DNA of 64,000 nt, from contig NC_054877.1 in NCBI RefSeq assembly GCF_018320785.1, positions 10,621,030 to 10,685,029 on the forward strand, in the 5' to 3' direction. Positions within the stretch are counted from its first letter, which is position 1. Each line of letters begins with the position of its first letter. The position numbers were made by a program, and so were the translations under genes. The DNA comes from Cheilinus undulatus (lineage: Eukaryota > Chordata > Actinopteri > Labriformes > Labridae). Positions 51,485 to 62,400 of the stretch are shown piece by piece. The notes under the pieces are model-generated. The model was not told where the DNA came from and ran no database searches. It saw only the letters and a list, made by a program, of their open reading frames with translations.

Positions 51485-52183
51485 CTAACCCCTATATTGC
51501 ATTATTGTTACCATAGAAGAACGCTGCTTATCTATATGGCGTATGGATGCAGAAATAAATCAAAAACAACAAGAAAAAGACCTTTTGGCATTTTGCAAGC
51601 ACTACAAGATAATCAGATCAGTTTCCCCCCTTCTGACCAAAGTCACGATTATAGAGATTGTCTTGACAGATTTTCATGTAGTAAGTAGTTTTAAGATTGA
51701 TTTTCCCTCTTCAAACTGAGCCGCTGTGACTTATGATCGTAAATATTAAACATGTTCAATATATCTGATCAGAAATCCAATTGTGTGGAGGAGACACCAA
51801 GGACAGCCAAGCAGGAATGAGCAGGATTGTTAAGCAGAGCAGAATGTCTTCCAATCAGGAAGCAATCTGACAGAAGGAGGAAGCACAACAAACACAGCCA
51901 TGGCAACAGTCGAAAACATGGAGCACAAAGTCAGGTGGACATCAAAGATGGATGACCAAATTTTGGGCAAGCAACAATATGAGTGTTTATGCAATGTGAC
52001 CTGTAAAACACTCCACAAGAGAGTTGGGTCTACATTGCTACTGCAGTGGATTTAGCAGGCAGCTAACAGCTAGCCACTTTAACTTGTTTACTCTAAAGTT
52101 GATACTACAAGTTATTAACTTTGGGTATCAAAGTTCCTCTGAGTTTCCAAGTCAGAATTCTGACTTCAGAGGGGAACTGAGAT
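51485..52183. other. Non-coding DNA, nothing recognised
   Basis: No gene. A short imperfect hairpin (GTTCCTCTGAG...CAGAGGGGAAC around TCAGAATTCTGA) lies at 52131-52175. Confidence 0.5.
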
Positions 52184-52720
52184 AACCTTGCAAAGCGATG
52201 GATTGGCCAGATTCCATGTCTGTCATCAGGCAAATCCATCTTGCAAAGCTCCAGTTTGCAACAATTGTGCCAGATCTGAAAACAGACCTGACCGATCAGC
52301 ATCATTTGAGGAGAATGAGCTGGTAGCTACAGGCAGGGTTTAGTTGCTCTGGAAGCCGGTATATGGCTGATGTAGCTGTAGTATAGAACTGGGACACATT
52401 TCTTTACCAAAACAAGAGCAAAAAGCCACACTAGGAGCTTCACTTGGTATAAATGTTTTTGCACTTCTCCCAACTGACCTCAGCATGAGTTTTATCCAAC
52501 AACAAGCTTCATTGCTGGTAAAATACGACAGCCCATTACTGTAGATCTTATGTTACTTACCAGAGCTGTGCATGTCTACTACCTTATTCTGTCTTGTTGC
52601 TCTGATTGGCCTCTAATGAATGTGACAGACAGAACGTTCATCCAATCACCATGTGAGAGTCTTTTGATAAGTTCTACCCTTCCCAAATGCTTTGTATGGG
52701 AGGTTTCCCAGACAATGTAG
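52184..52720. mobile_element. Second near-complete copy of the 42179-type MITE (opposite orientation)
   Basis: It starts TAACCTTGCAAAGCGATGG and later shows GTGACAGACAGAACGTTCAT, CCAATCACC and CCCAAATGCTTTGTATG. These are the reverse complements of sequence near the left end of the 42179 element (AAGCATTTGG, GGATGAATGTTCTGTCTGTC). The right-terminal sequence has diverged. Confidence 0.72.
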
Positions 52721-54515
52721 ATAAATTCCACACAATGGATATATGAAACAGACTATATGGCATATCAGATTAGCACTGAGATGACATATCTCAGAGTTTC
52801 TGAGTTCTGATTAAATCTGAGCCATGAGCCATGAGCCCATAAAACAATTAAATAAAACTCCTACACACTGTCTTACTTGCAATAAACTAACAAGCATTTT
52901 CAGTGCCATGACTTTACCAGTAAAGCTATTTTTGCAAGTTACCTACTTGTGAGTGTGCAAAAAAATGCCACTGCTTTATAAATCAGCGTCTGAGTTGGAA
53001 CACCTGCAAAAAGTCTGAGTACGGCCCTGCTGCTAGCTGACTTGGCAGCCTACCAGTCTTCAGCGGTGGCTCCCAACCTTTTTCCTCCGAGCCCCTCTAC
53101 GTACACCTAAGAAAAACACAGAGATAAGTGATGCACTTGCTGCCAAAAATCAACATTACTTTTAACTGTTTTTATTGATAAGCCCCAAGAAAACAGGCCT
53201 ACACATATTGTTCTTACCAGAAAACCTTTTTATAAACAGTTCACTAAGTTTTTAGCATGATTCTAGTTTATATGTGCAAATGTAGCTTTGACATAGCTTT
53301 GTAAACACTGAGATCTTTGGTGCGTCCTTAGGAGGTCCTGGACCCCATGTTGGTAACAGAGCCTACAACTATATGTCAACAAGAAGCTGTATCTTCACTG
53401 CTGTACACTTGAGTTGATGAAGGCTTCTGCTCTAAAAGTGAAGAAAGTAAACCACAAACCTGCATTCTTCGTAACAGCCAGCAGAGGGCAACTCCACTAG
53501 TTTCATAAAGCTGACAAATGTTTTCCAAGTCTTTAAGAAATGCTCCCAACTACTGTAAAATAAGACAATAAAGCAGCTTTGGGAAGCAGCTTTGTGAATC
53601 AAATATTATCTTCAAGAAAAGATAATGGTTTGGTCTTCAATCCCTTCTTAAACTCTTCTCAAACTTTTGATTGGTTTTACACTGAAGTTATAGTGAAGGA
53701 AGTCCTCTGTATCTACTCAAAGCATCACCTGCTGAAGTCATTAATGCTGTACTTTCAGCATGTCAGTGTTTGAATGGCAATTTGTCCAGTAAGATAACAA
53801 TTTTTTAAGTGAATGTTTAAGTTAAATCTTTTGCCTACTATCTTAATACAATCCAGGATTAGAAAAATACATGAAGGTGTTTTGCAAGTTAGAACTGTTA
53901 CGGTGGTTATATAGTTTCTGCAGTCCCCAACCATTATCTCCTTTCCTTCTTTCATTCATTTAACTGTCTCTTAAAAAGGGCATAAAACCCCCAAAATAAA
54001 GCCAGCCATTTAATATTAGGACAAAGTAAGTCTCTATTCAATCTGAAAGGACATTTTGAGGAAACTTCTTCCATGATTTGTACACTCCTGTTTTTTTTTT
54101 TTTACCTTGTGAGTAGTTCAGACATGGTGTCTTCTAGTAAAATGGAAAGTTTTGTGCACTTGTTAAACCGTGGAGTTGTATGGCTAATAAATTGTTTAAA
54201 GGATGGCTGCAATGTGACGGATGAGTGCAACACTGAGGAGGAGCTGCTGAGTGTCAAGTTTATAGGAGGAGGAGGAACTGAAGAATAGATTACTGTGGAG
54301 GTGTCGCCCTCCTGTGGTAAAAAAGAAAACAACTTCTACAGTCAGCTCTCCAAGCCCGAGGTCATGATTGATTCCTGGTCAGAGATTGATCAGATTCATC
54401 TTTAACAGATGATAAATGAATATTAATGAATCAGAGGCCTGTGATGTTATCATGATGGATTATTGATGCACTTGGAATAACATTTCTTCCCCATAAAACC
54501 ACATTAATTGATCTT
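52721..54515. other. Non-coding DNA with one probable hAT-like fragment
   Basis: At about 53061-53362, CAGCGGTGGCTCCCAACCT at one end and CCATGTTGGTAACAGAGCC at the other suggest a decayed hAT element. Otherwise nothing recognised. Confidence 0.5.
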
Positions 54516-54889
54516 TACACTATATGGACAAAAGTATTTGGCCACTCTTGTTTATTATTGAATTCAGGTGTTTCAATAAGACCTGTTGCCACAGGTGCCA
54601 CCTAGTCTTCATTTGCAAACATTTGAAAACATTTGTGATACAAATAAGTAGTTCTGAAGAGGTCAGTGACTTCCAGCATGGTACTGTGATGAATGCCACC
54701 TTTGCAATATGAAGGTTGAGAAATTTCATCACTGCTGGATACTCCACAGTCAACTGTCAGAGATATTATTAGAAAGCAGAAGAGTTTAGGAACAACAGCA
54801 ACTCAGCCACAAAGTGGTAGACCATGTAAGGCACATGGTGCATGAAAGTCGACAATGCTCTGCTGATTCCACAGCTAAAGAGTTCTGCA

Positions 54890-55267
54890 TGTGGTGTTTC
54901 ATGTTGTACATTGTGATTTATTTTGTTAACTTCCGGTTTCCGGAGTCACTCCTGCTGGCCGCTAACTTTCCTTTGTGTTTCCTGAGGCAATCCCCCCTCC
55001 CCCCCGGGTGCTGTGGAGAGATCACACCTGCAGCGAGTTCTCATCAGAGGGACTACTTAAGATCGGCTGCAGCTCTCCACCAGCGCCTGAGTTTTGACTA
55101 CCTTCCCTCGCGTGCCTCACTCCCCGCTCACTGCAGCCAGCTCCAGCACTCTCTCCCCCCGGACTCTTGGACTCACATTCCCTGATTATTTACCTGTGTT
55201 AATAAATTCTGTTCAAACTGCTTCTCCGCCTCCGCATCCTGGGTTCAACTGCACCATTCACACAACA
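54890..55267 (+). repeat. 5' LTR (378 bp)
   Basis: Begins TGTGGTGTTTCATG and ends ATTCACACAACA. A TATA-like TACTTAAG is at 55054-55061. The inferred transcript start is at 55085, about 31 bp downstream. A poly(A) signal AATAAA is at 55201-55206. This gives a U3-R-U5 layout with U3 about 195 bp. Confidence 0.95.
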
Positions 55268-55268
55268 G

Positions 55269-55279
55269 AAAACTCAGGC
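55269..55279 (+). promoter_or_regulatory. Predicted self-priming primer binding site
   Basis: AAAACTCAGGC, one base after the 5' LTR, is the exact reverse complement of GCCTGAGTTTT at 55085-55095 in the LTR. There is no TGG-type tRNA primer site at the LTR edge. In the Tf1 group the first 11 nt of the RNA fold back and prime at such a site. Confidence 0.75.
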
Positions 55280-55284
55280 CAGAA

Positions 55285-55794
55285 ATGGACCCAGCGGACC
55301 CGGACTCCATCAAGACTGCAATTTCTCACCAAGGACAACGCCTTGGACAACACGAAACCATGTTAAAAGGTATCCTGCAATCCTTACAATCCCTCAGCAC
55401 CCAGGTCTCCAGTATCTCTGACCAATTACTCACTGCCAACCAGCCTCAGCCCTCACCACCAGAGCCTGCACCTGTTAGCAATCAGCCACACTTAGCAGAT
55501 CCCACACCTTCCCCCCCCCACCACCTCCTTAGAGAGCCTCAGGTCCCCCACCCAGATGTCTTTTCTGGAGAAATAGGAAAAGCTCGAGGATTTTTGTTAC
55601 GTTGCTCTTTGGTGTTTGATCAGCAGCCCCTTAGTTATCCCACAGACAGGGCTAAGATCGCATTTGTGATTAATTTGTTACGTGGTCAAGCCTCCCGCTG
55701 GGCCACTGCGATCTGGGAGAGGGAATCCCCTGTGTTAGCATCCTATTCTGAGTTTTCCAGTGAATTGTGCCGCATATTTGATCACCCCCTTTAG
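55285..55794 (+). pseudogene. gag 5' part of the chromovirus, ending at an in-frame TAG
   Basis: Starts MDPADPDSIKTAISHQ at an ATG 18 bp after the LTR and runs 169 codons. The N-terminal part is predicted helical with a Pro/Gln-rich linker, then a capsid-like region (RGFLLRCSLVFDQQPLSYPT, RAKIAFVINLLRGQASRWAT). TAG at 55792-55794 stops it. The same frame continues open for a further 1278 codons, so this is a nonsense change inside gag, not a normal gag/pol boundary, because the CCHC knuckle lies further on. Confidence 0.88.
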
Positions 55795-58700
55795 GGCCAA
55801 GAGGCAGCCAAGCATTTATTTTCCCTTTCACAGGGCTCTAGATCAGTGGCAGAGTTTTCTATAGATTTTCGTATCGCGGCCTCTGAGAGCGGGTGGGGGG
55901 AAACCGAACTCAAGGGGATTTTCCTTAGAAGCCTATCAGAGGAATTAAAAGACGAACTAGCCTCCAGAGACGAACCTGATTCCCTTGAGGGCCTCATTTC
56001 ACTAGCTATACGCATTGATAACCGGTTGAGGGAGAGACACAGGGAGAAGAGCCTGACTAAAGGCCTTAGATCACGGACCTTGGCTCCCCCCTCTGGTCAG
56101 ACAGCTTTCCAACCTCCTGTCACACCTAGACCTCCCGTAGAGTCCCCCTCATCCACCCATGAAGAACCCATGCAACTTGGTAGAGCCCGTTTAACCCCCA
56201 GTGAACGCCAGAGGAGATTTAATCTCAAACTTTGCATTTATTGTGGTCAACCTGGTCATTTCCTCGTCTCTTGTCCGGAACTGTTAAAAGGACCGGGCTC
56301 ACTTGTGGACCAGGGCACACGAGTGAGCCAGACCAATTCCCTTACTGGCCCTCCCCTACGTTTAGCAGTTCCAGCTAGCTTATTGTGGGAACACGACTCA
56401 GTGCCCATTCAGGCTCTCATTGATTCAGGGGCCGACGATAACTTTATTCAGGACAGCCTCGCGCAACAGCTCCACCTTCCCTTAGAGCCCTTAACCACCC
56501 CCAAGACTGTCACGGCCCTTGACGGTAGACTTATCGCTAAGGTTACTCATCGCACTGTTCCCATCACATTAATCATCTCCGGTAATCATCGCGAAAGCCT
56601 CCAGCCTTTTGTCATTCCGTCCCCTCACGCACCGGTAGTGTTAGGTCTCCCCTGGTTACAGCTCCATAACCCCCAAATCAATTGGAAAACTGCTACCATC
56701 TCTAACTGGAGCATTCATTGTCACTCCCACTGTTTACGTTCCGCCAATCCTCCGGTTCACCGCCCCTTAGTCACTCCCTCTCCCCCGGATTTAACCAATG
56801 TTCCCTCTGAGTACCACGATCTCGCTCCCCTCTTTAGCAAAGAGCTAGCTGTTTCTCTCCCCCCGCACCGCCCGTACGACTGTGCGATTGATTTAATCCC
56901 CGGCGCCTCCCTGCCTAGTAGCCGCCTTTACAACCTCTCCGTCCCTGAGAAGGAGGCCATGGAGGCGTACATTCATGACTCGTTAGCTTCCGGTCTCATT
57001 CGTCCCTCCTCATCTCCACTAGGGGCAGGATTCTTTTTTGTCAAAAAGAAAGACACTACACTCCGCCCGTGCATAGATTTCAGGGGACTAAATGATATCA
57101 CCATAAAGAACAAGTATCCTCTCCCCTTAATTGATCCTTCATTTGAACCTCTGTGTTCAGCCAAGGTTTTCTCCAAGCTAGATCTCAGGAACGCTTACCA
57201 TCTTATCAGAATCAGAGAGGGGGACGAGTGGAAGACAGCCTTTAAGACTCCCATGGGACACTTCGAGTATTTGGTCATGCCTTTTGGTTTAACTAACGCC
57301 CCAGCAGTCTTCCAGGCCCTCATTAACGACGTGCTCAGAGACATGCTAAACAGATTTGTGTTTGTATATTTAGATGATATACTCATCTTCTCCCACTCCC
57401 TTGAACAGCACCAGCAACACGTTCGCCTAGTTCTCCAGAGACTATTAGAAAACAGACTGTTTGTGAAACCCGAGAAATGTGAGTTCCACTCTGACTCAGT
57501 CAGCTTCCTAGGGTTCATCATCGCTCAGGGCCAGTTACAGCCAGACCCCGCTAAAATCAAGGCAGTGACAGATTGGCCCATCCCTACTAACCGCAAGGAG
57601 CTTCAGAGGTTTCTGGGCTTTGCCAACTTCTACAGGAGGTTCATTCGTGGCTATAGCAGGGTAGCAGCCCCTCTCACTAGGCTCACCTCCCCTAACTCCC
57701 CCTACCGGTGGTCTCCAGAGGCGGCAGCAGCGTTCACACGGCTCAAGACTCTTTTTACCTCTGCACCTGTCCTCAAACATCCGGACTCATCCCTTCAGTT
57801 TGTAGTGGAGGTGGACGCATCCGAGACAGGTGCAGGAGCTGTGTTGTCCCAGAGAGACCCAGAGACCCAAAAGCTGCATCCCTGTGCCTTTTTCTCTCGC
57901 CGTTTGTCCCCTGCTGAAAGGAATTACGACGTGGGAAACAGAGAGTTGCTGGCTGTTGTGTGGGCTCTACAGGAGTGGAGGCACTGGTTGGAGGGCACGA
58001 AACATCCCTTTATCATCTGGACCGACCACAAGAACCTCGCCTATCTGCGCTCTGCACGACGCCTCAACTCTCGTCAGGCCCGGTGGGCCCTGTTCCTCAG
58101 CAGGTTTCACTTCACCCTCTCGTACCGCCCCGGTTCCCGGAACACTAAGCCTGATGCCCTATCTCGTGTTGAGTCCCCCTCTCGTGATGCTCCAGAACCG
58201 GACCGGATTCTTCCCCCCACGTGTATCGTCGGAGCAGCTGTTTGGGAAATTGAGCAAACCATCAGGGATGCTCAGAGACTCCAGCCCGACCCTGGTACCG
58301 GACCTCCTAACCGCCTCTTCGTCCCGGACTCGGTCCGCTCTCCTGTGCTCCAGTGGGCCCACTCCTCCAAACTCACCTGCCATCCAGGGTTTCAGAGGAC
58401 CCTTGGCTTCCTCCAGCAGAGCTTCTGGTGGCCTGGCATGACTAAGGACACCCGTGAGTTTGTGGCTGCCTGCTCAGTCTGTGCCCCGGGGAAATCATCC
58501 CATCAACCTCCAGCTGGCTTGTTGCGCCCCCTATCCACCCCTAGTCGTCCCTGGTCCCACATCGCCTTAGACTTTGTTACTGGCTTACCTCCGTCAGATG
58601 GAAATACAGTCATCCTCACCATAATCGACCGGTTCTCCAAGAGCGTCCATTATATCCCTCTCCCCAAACTCCCCACTGCCCTGGAAACAGCTCATCTCTT

Positions 58701-59631
58701 GGTTCTTCACGTCGTCAGACTCCATGGTATCCCCTGTGACCTCGTTTCAGACCGAGGACCTCAGTTTGTCTCACGTGTTTGGAGGGAGTTTTGTAAGGAG
58801 CTCGGCGCAACAGTCAGTCTGTCCTCAGGTTACCACCCTCAGAGCAACGGCCAGACTGAGCGGGCCAATCAGAGCCTGGAGGCGGCCCTGCGCTGCGTGG
58901 CCACTCATCACCCGGTCACCTGGAGCTCACATCTCCCCTGGGTCGAGTATGCACACAACTCCCTCACCTGTGCCGCTACTGGTATGTCCCCGTTCATGTG
59001 CTGCTTTGGGTACCAGCCCCCCCTGTTCCCAGAGCAGGAAGCCTCTGTGTCCGTCCAGTCTGTACAAGAGCATCTGAGGCGCGTAAGAGAGGTCTGGAGG
59101 ACGGCACGAGCAGCGCTCTCACGCACGGCTGAGCGCAACAAACGACTGGCTGACGCTCATCGTAACCCCGCCCCTGAATATCGCCCGGGTCAGAAAGTCT
59201 GGCTCTCCTCCAAGGATTTACCCCTCGAGACTGAATCCCGGAAATTGACTCCTCGCTTCATGGGCCCCTTTGAAATCACCAAGGTCATCAACCCCTCCGC
59301 CGTCCAGCTCAAGCTCCCTGAGGCTATGAAGATCCACCCCACATTTCACGTGTCCCTGCTGAAACCAGTCGCGTCCAGTGATCTGAGCCCTCCAGCCGTC
59401 ACCCCTCCACCCCCCCGGATCATCGACAACCATCCGGCTTTCTCCGTATCCAAGATTCTGGACGTGCGACCACGGGGTCGCGGGTACCAGTTTCTGGTGG
59501 ACTGGGAGGGGTACGGTCCCGAAGAGAGGTCATGGATCTCCAGGAGCCTGATCCTGGACCACAGCCTCCTGGACGACTTTTACAGGGAGCATCCGGATAA
59601 ACCCAGCAGGACGCCAGGAGGCGTCCATTGA
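55795..59631 (+). CDS. gag 3' part and pol of the chromovirus (protease, RT, RNase H, integrase, chromodomain)
   Basis: Residues are numbered from 55846 (a GTG). CCHC zinc knuckle [14 protein letters not shown] at 130-143. Protease ALIDSGADD near 190-198. Reverse transcriptase about 340-560 with catalytic YLDD (508-511) and DLRNAYH. RNase H about 650-770 with D657, E700 and D727. Integrase with HHCC finger (H839, H846, C876, C879) and catalytic D909, D969 and E1005 (D-35-E spacing). A chromodomain at about 1199-1250 ([11 protein letters not shown]) may target integration to modified chromatin. All catalytic residues are present. The stop is TGA at 59629-59631. There is no ATG at its start: the first in-frame ATG is near 56170, so expression without readthrough of the TAG is doubtful. 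Confidence 0.96.
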   Translation, partial: GQEAAKHLFSLSQGSRSVAEFSIDFRIAASESGWGETELKGIFLRSLSEELKDELASRDEPDSLEGLISLAIRIDNRLRERHREKSLTKGLRSRTLAPPSGQTAFQPPVTPRPPVESPSSTHEEPMQLGRARLTPSERQRRFNLKLCIYCGQPGHFLVSCPELLKGPGSLVDQGTRVSQTNSLTGPPLRLAVPASLLWEHDSVPIQALIDSGADDNFIQDSLAQQLHLPLEPLTTPKTVTALDGRLIAKVTHRTVPITLIISGNHRESLQPFVIPSPHAPVVLGLPWLQLHNPQINWKTATISNWSIHCHSHCLRSANPPVHRPLVTPSPPDLTNVPSEYHDLAPLFSKELAVSLPPHRPYDCAIDLIPGASLPSSRLYNLSVPEKEAMEAYIHDSLASGLIRPSSSPLGAGFFFVKKKDTTLRPCIDFRGLNDITIKNKYPLPLIDPSFEPLCSAKVFSKLDLRNAYHLIRIREGDEWKTAFKTPMGHFEYLVMPFGLTNAPAVFQALINDVLRDMLNRFVFVYLDDILIFSHSLEQHQQHVRLVLQRLLENRLFVKPEKCEFHSDSVSFLGFIIAQGQLQPDPAKIKAVTDWPIPTNRKELQRFLGFANFYRRFIRGYSRVAAPLTRLTSPNSPYRWSPEAAAAFTRLKTLFTSAPVLKHPDSSLQFVVEVDASETGAGAVLSQRDPETQKLHPCAFFSRRLSPAERNYDVGNRELLAVVWALQEWRHWLEGTKHPFIIWTDHKNLAYLRSARRLNSRQARWALFLSRFHFTLSYRPGSRNTKPDALSRVESPSRDAPEPDRILPPTCIVGAAVWEIEQTIRDAQRLQPDPGTGPPNRLFVPDSVRSPVLQWAHSSKLTCHPGFQRTLGFLQQSFWWPGMTKDTREFVAACSVCAPGKSSHQPPAGLLRPLSTPSRPWSHIALDFVTGLPPSDGNTVILTIIDRFSKSVHYIPLPKLPTALETAHLLVLHVVRLHGIPCDLVSDRGPQFVSRVWREFCKELGATVSLSSGYHPQSNGQTERANQSLEAALRCVATHHPVTWSSHLPWVEYAHNSLTCAATGMSPFMCCFGYQPPLFPEQEASVSVQSVQEHLRRVREVWRTARAALSRTAERNKRLADAHRNPAPEYRPGQKVWLSSKDLPLETESRKLTPRFMGPFEITKVINPSAVQLKLPEAMKIHPTFHVSLLKPVASSDLSPPAVTPPPPRIIDNHPAFSVSKILDVRPRGRGYQFLVDWEGYGPEERSWISRSLILDHSLLDDFYREHPDKPSRTPGGVH

Positions 59632-59639
59632 GAGGGGGG
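59630..59639 (+). promoter_or_regulatory. Polypurine tract
   Basis: GAGAGGGGGG, three bases before the 3' LTR. It is the usual site for plus-strand priming and overlaps the pol stop codon. Confidence 0.9.
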
Positions 59640-59642
59640 TAC

Positions 59643-60020
59643 TGTGGTGTTTCATGTTGTACATTGTGATTTATTTTGTTAACTTCCGGTTTCCGGAGTC
59701 ACTCCTGCTGGCCGCTAACTTTCCTTTGTGTTTCCTGAGGCAATCCCCCCTCCCCCCCGGGTGCTGTGGAGAGATCACACCTGCAGCGAGTTCTCATCAG
59801 AGGGACTACTTAAGATCGGCTGCAGCTCTCCACCAGCGCCTGAGTTTTGACTACCTTCCCTCGCGTGCCTCACTCCCCGCTCACTGCAGCCAGCTCCAGC
59901 ACTCTCTCCCCCCGGACTCTTGGACTCACATTCCCTGATTATTTACCTGTGTTAATAAATTCTGTTCAAACTGCTTCTCCGCCTCCACATCCTGGGTTCA
60001 ACTGCACCATTCACACAACA
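59643..60020 (+). repeat. 3' LTR (378 bp)
   Basis: Identical to the 5' LTR except A at 59987 for G at 55234. The AATAAA is at 59954-59959. It is followed directly by the target duplication CTGCA. Confidence 0.95.
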
Positions 60021-60672
60021 CTGCACTTCCACTGGCATTTATGTAAGCACAAAAACTGCCCAGCATGAGCTTCATGAATGGGTTTCCATGGCCGAGCAAC
60101 TGCATGCAAGCCTCACATCACCAAGTCTATGGCAATGCCAAGCATCTGATGGAGTGGTGTAAGCACACAGACACTGGATGGTGGAGCAGTGGAAATTTGC
60201 TTTCTGGGAGCCAGATGAGTAAGTCTGGTGGATGTTGGGAGAACGTTGCCTGCTTGACTGCATTTCATGCCAGGTGTCACTTTGATGTTTGGTGGAGGAG
60301 GGATAATAGTATAGGGCTGTTTTTCAGGGTTTGTGCTAGGCCCCTTATCTCCAGTGAAGGGCAATCTTAATGCTTCTGCATACCAAGGCGTTTTGGACAA
60401 TGCTCTGCCTCCAACTGTGTGTTAACAGCACCTCCGGGATGAACTGGAACAGAGATTGAGAACAAGGCCCTCTCATCAAACATCAGTGCCTGACCTCATC
60501 AGTACTCTACAGAATACGTTAATGAGCACAATTCCCACAGGAACCTTCCAATTAGAATCCAAAGTTATTATAGCTAACAAAATAGTAAAGTTCATATATT
60601 TGAATACAATGTCATTATAGTCCCTGTTGGTTTATTGGTCAGGCATTTGTACATTTTTTTCCATATATTGCA

Positions 60673-61900
60673 TGCATATTTAAACTAGATATAGTTAAAC
60701 CCAATGCAACTTCAAACAACTGGAAAATTCTCTGTTTCCTACATTTTGTGTCATCTTCCCTTTTCTTAAATTAATAGTTCCAATTTTAAACTTTTATACT
60801 AAATTATTATCCTACCCATGTCGTGTAACTCCAAAAAAGAAATATCATAAAGTGTTTGCCCCCTTTTTTAAGTGGAAGAAGTGAAATTATTGATTTTCAA
60901 CATTTTGTATTGTGGTTGTATTAGAATGGTGAGGGCAATTTCAGAACAATACAATTTAAAAACGTGATGCTGGATGCTTTTTTAAAGGGGTATTTTGGTA
61001 TGTATGAAGCTGGGTTGTATAAGGTAATTGGTGATAGTACTGGCATTAGCCTTCAGAGATTTCAGTGAGCGTTACCTCTTTAAAAGGACAGGCTTGGAGA
61101 AGATACGGTATACACCATAACAGATGGGCACAGCAGTGCTACGTAATCAGCAAGTTTTTGGTATAAATGGGCCAAAATGCTATGCTGCCTCAATTGTACA
61201 TTACATCAAATATTTTGAGGCATTATATTTTTCACACTGAAAGCCTCTGTGATTGGCACTATTTTGATATGAGGGCTTCTGCTGCCAGCTATCTGATCAG
61301 CTGTTTGGGTCTGCTGCTTCAACAGAGACAACAACAAACTTGACTGAAACCAGTTATTTAAGCTCAGTTTTCCACTTCAACAGCTGATACGGTGTTTTAA
61401 TGAGGCAAAAAAATTGTGCCGACTATAGCTTGTCTCATTATCAGCCATTACAAGAATGAGGCAACAGCCATAAACTTACTTGAATAATAAATTTTCATTT
61501 AGCTCTTCTGATCGTGGTCAAATTTTCCTGTTTATCTTCAGAAACTTAATGCAGGGAACTCTGGATTGGGAGTGATGCAGGCTGCAGGAGTCTGTGAGCT
61601 GCTATCCTCAATCAAAAACGTACTGAAGAAGAGTTGTAAAGCCCCACTCATGATAACAGTAGCTCTCATGGACATGAGCTAATGGTTTACACACCTTCAC
61701 CACCAGGTAGCTCTGGATCTCTCCTGCTCAGCAGTTTACACGAACGGTTCTCTCCTCTTCCTGCGGAGTCTCCATCTGCTGAAGTTCTTCTGTGAACACC
61801 GGGGTGTATAAGCATCCCCTCGTATCCACAGTAAATGGTCACCGTCACTCGAGTTGCTCATTTTTAAATTTGTTGTTAATTGTTGTCTCTGTGAAAGCAG
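60673..61900. other. Non-coding DNA, nothing recognised
   Basis: AT-rich sequence without a supported gene or bounded repeat. Confidence 0.5.
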
Positions 61901-62400
61901 CAGATCAAAACTATAATAACAATAATAACTTTATTTATACTGCACTTTTTAAAACACAGTTACAAAATGCTTTACAAAACCCCAAAGGGGTCGACAGATA
62001 AGCAAACAAACGTAACAAGCATACCCCAAATCAATAACACAACCAACTGTATGTTCAATTAAAACACATGTACATACACACAAAAGTAAAACAGAGGTGG
62101 GTAGAGATTATAAAAAAAGCTTATCTATAAAAATGAGTTTTTAGCAGCTTTTTAAAAGAAACTACAGATTCGGCAGACCTGATGTTACCAGGAAGATTGT
62201 TCCAAAGTTTAGGAGCTGCCACTGTAAATGCAAAATGCACGATCGCCTCTGGAACTAAAATTTGAATGAGGAACTGTTAGAAGACCCTGATCAGATGACT
62301 GAAGATAATCAAAGAGGAAACTGCTGATCAGGAGATGACAATATGCTGAGGTGGAAGAACACGTAGCTGGTAGGCGAAGCTTGCATTGCAAAGTAGTGCC
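61901..62400 (-). repeat. Interspersed repeat, reverse orientation (LINE-type 3' region)
   Basis: AATAACTTTATTTATACTGC, then CACAGTTACAAAATGCTTTA, is the reverse complement of a typical fish repeat 3' end with AATAAA. GGAAGATTGTTCCAAAGTTT, GGAGCTGCCACTGTAAATGC and GATCGCCTCTGGAACTAAAA follow. Family not assigned. Confidence 0.55.

Larger units (their letters stand above)
54890..60020 (+). mobile_element. Full-length Ty3/Gypsy chromovirus (Tf1/sushi-type), 5131 bp
   Basis: Two 378-bp LTRs (TG...CA) enclose a gag-pol frame with a CCHC knuckle, aspartic protease, reverse transcriptase, RNase H, integrase and C-terminal chromodomain, in that order. A 5-bp target duplication CTGCA flanks it (54885-54889, 60021-60025). 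A polypurine tract precedes the 3' LTR. The LTRs differ at only one base (G at 55234, A at 59987), so the insertion is recent. There is no envelope gene. The single obvious lesion is an in-frame TAG at 55792. Confidence 0.97.
54516..60672 (+). pseudogene. Decayed Tc1-like transposon (family D) split by the chromovirus
   Basis: The left end is TACACTATATGGACAAAAGT (about 54517) and the left half runs to 54889. The right half resumes at 60021 with transposase relics (GGAGTGGTGTAAGCACACAG; FHARCHFDVWWRRDNSIGLF; CAAACATCAGTGCCTGACCT) and fades near 60672 (TCCATATATTG). The two halves join cleanly if the 5131-bp retrotransposon and one CTGCA are ignored. Confidence 0.85.

Noticed and set aside
57708..58441. 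Frames of up to 203 codons inside the chromovirus pol gene
   Set aside because: Off-frame shadows of pol; the in-frame product carries all the catalytic motifs.
55285..59631. Endogenous retrovirus with envelope
   Set aside because: pol ends with a chromodomain and TGA 11 bp before the 3' LTR; there is no room for an env gene. It is an LTR retrotransposon.
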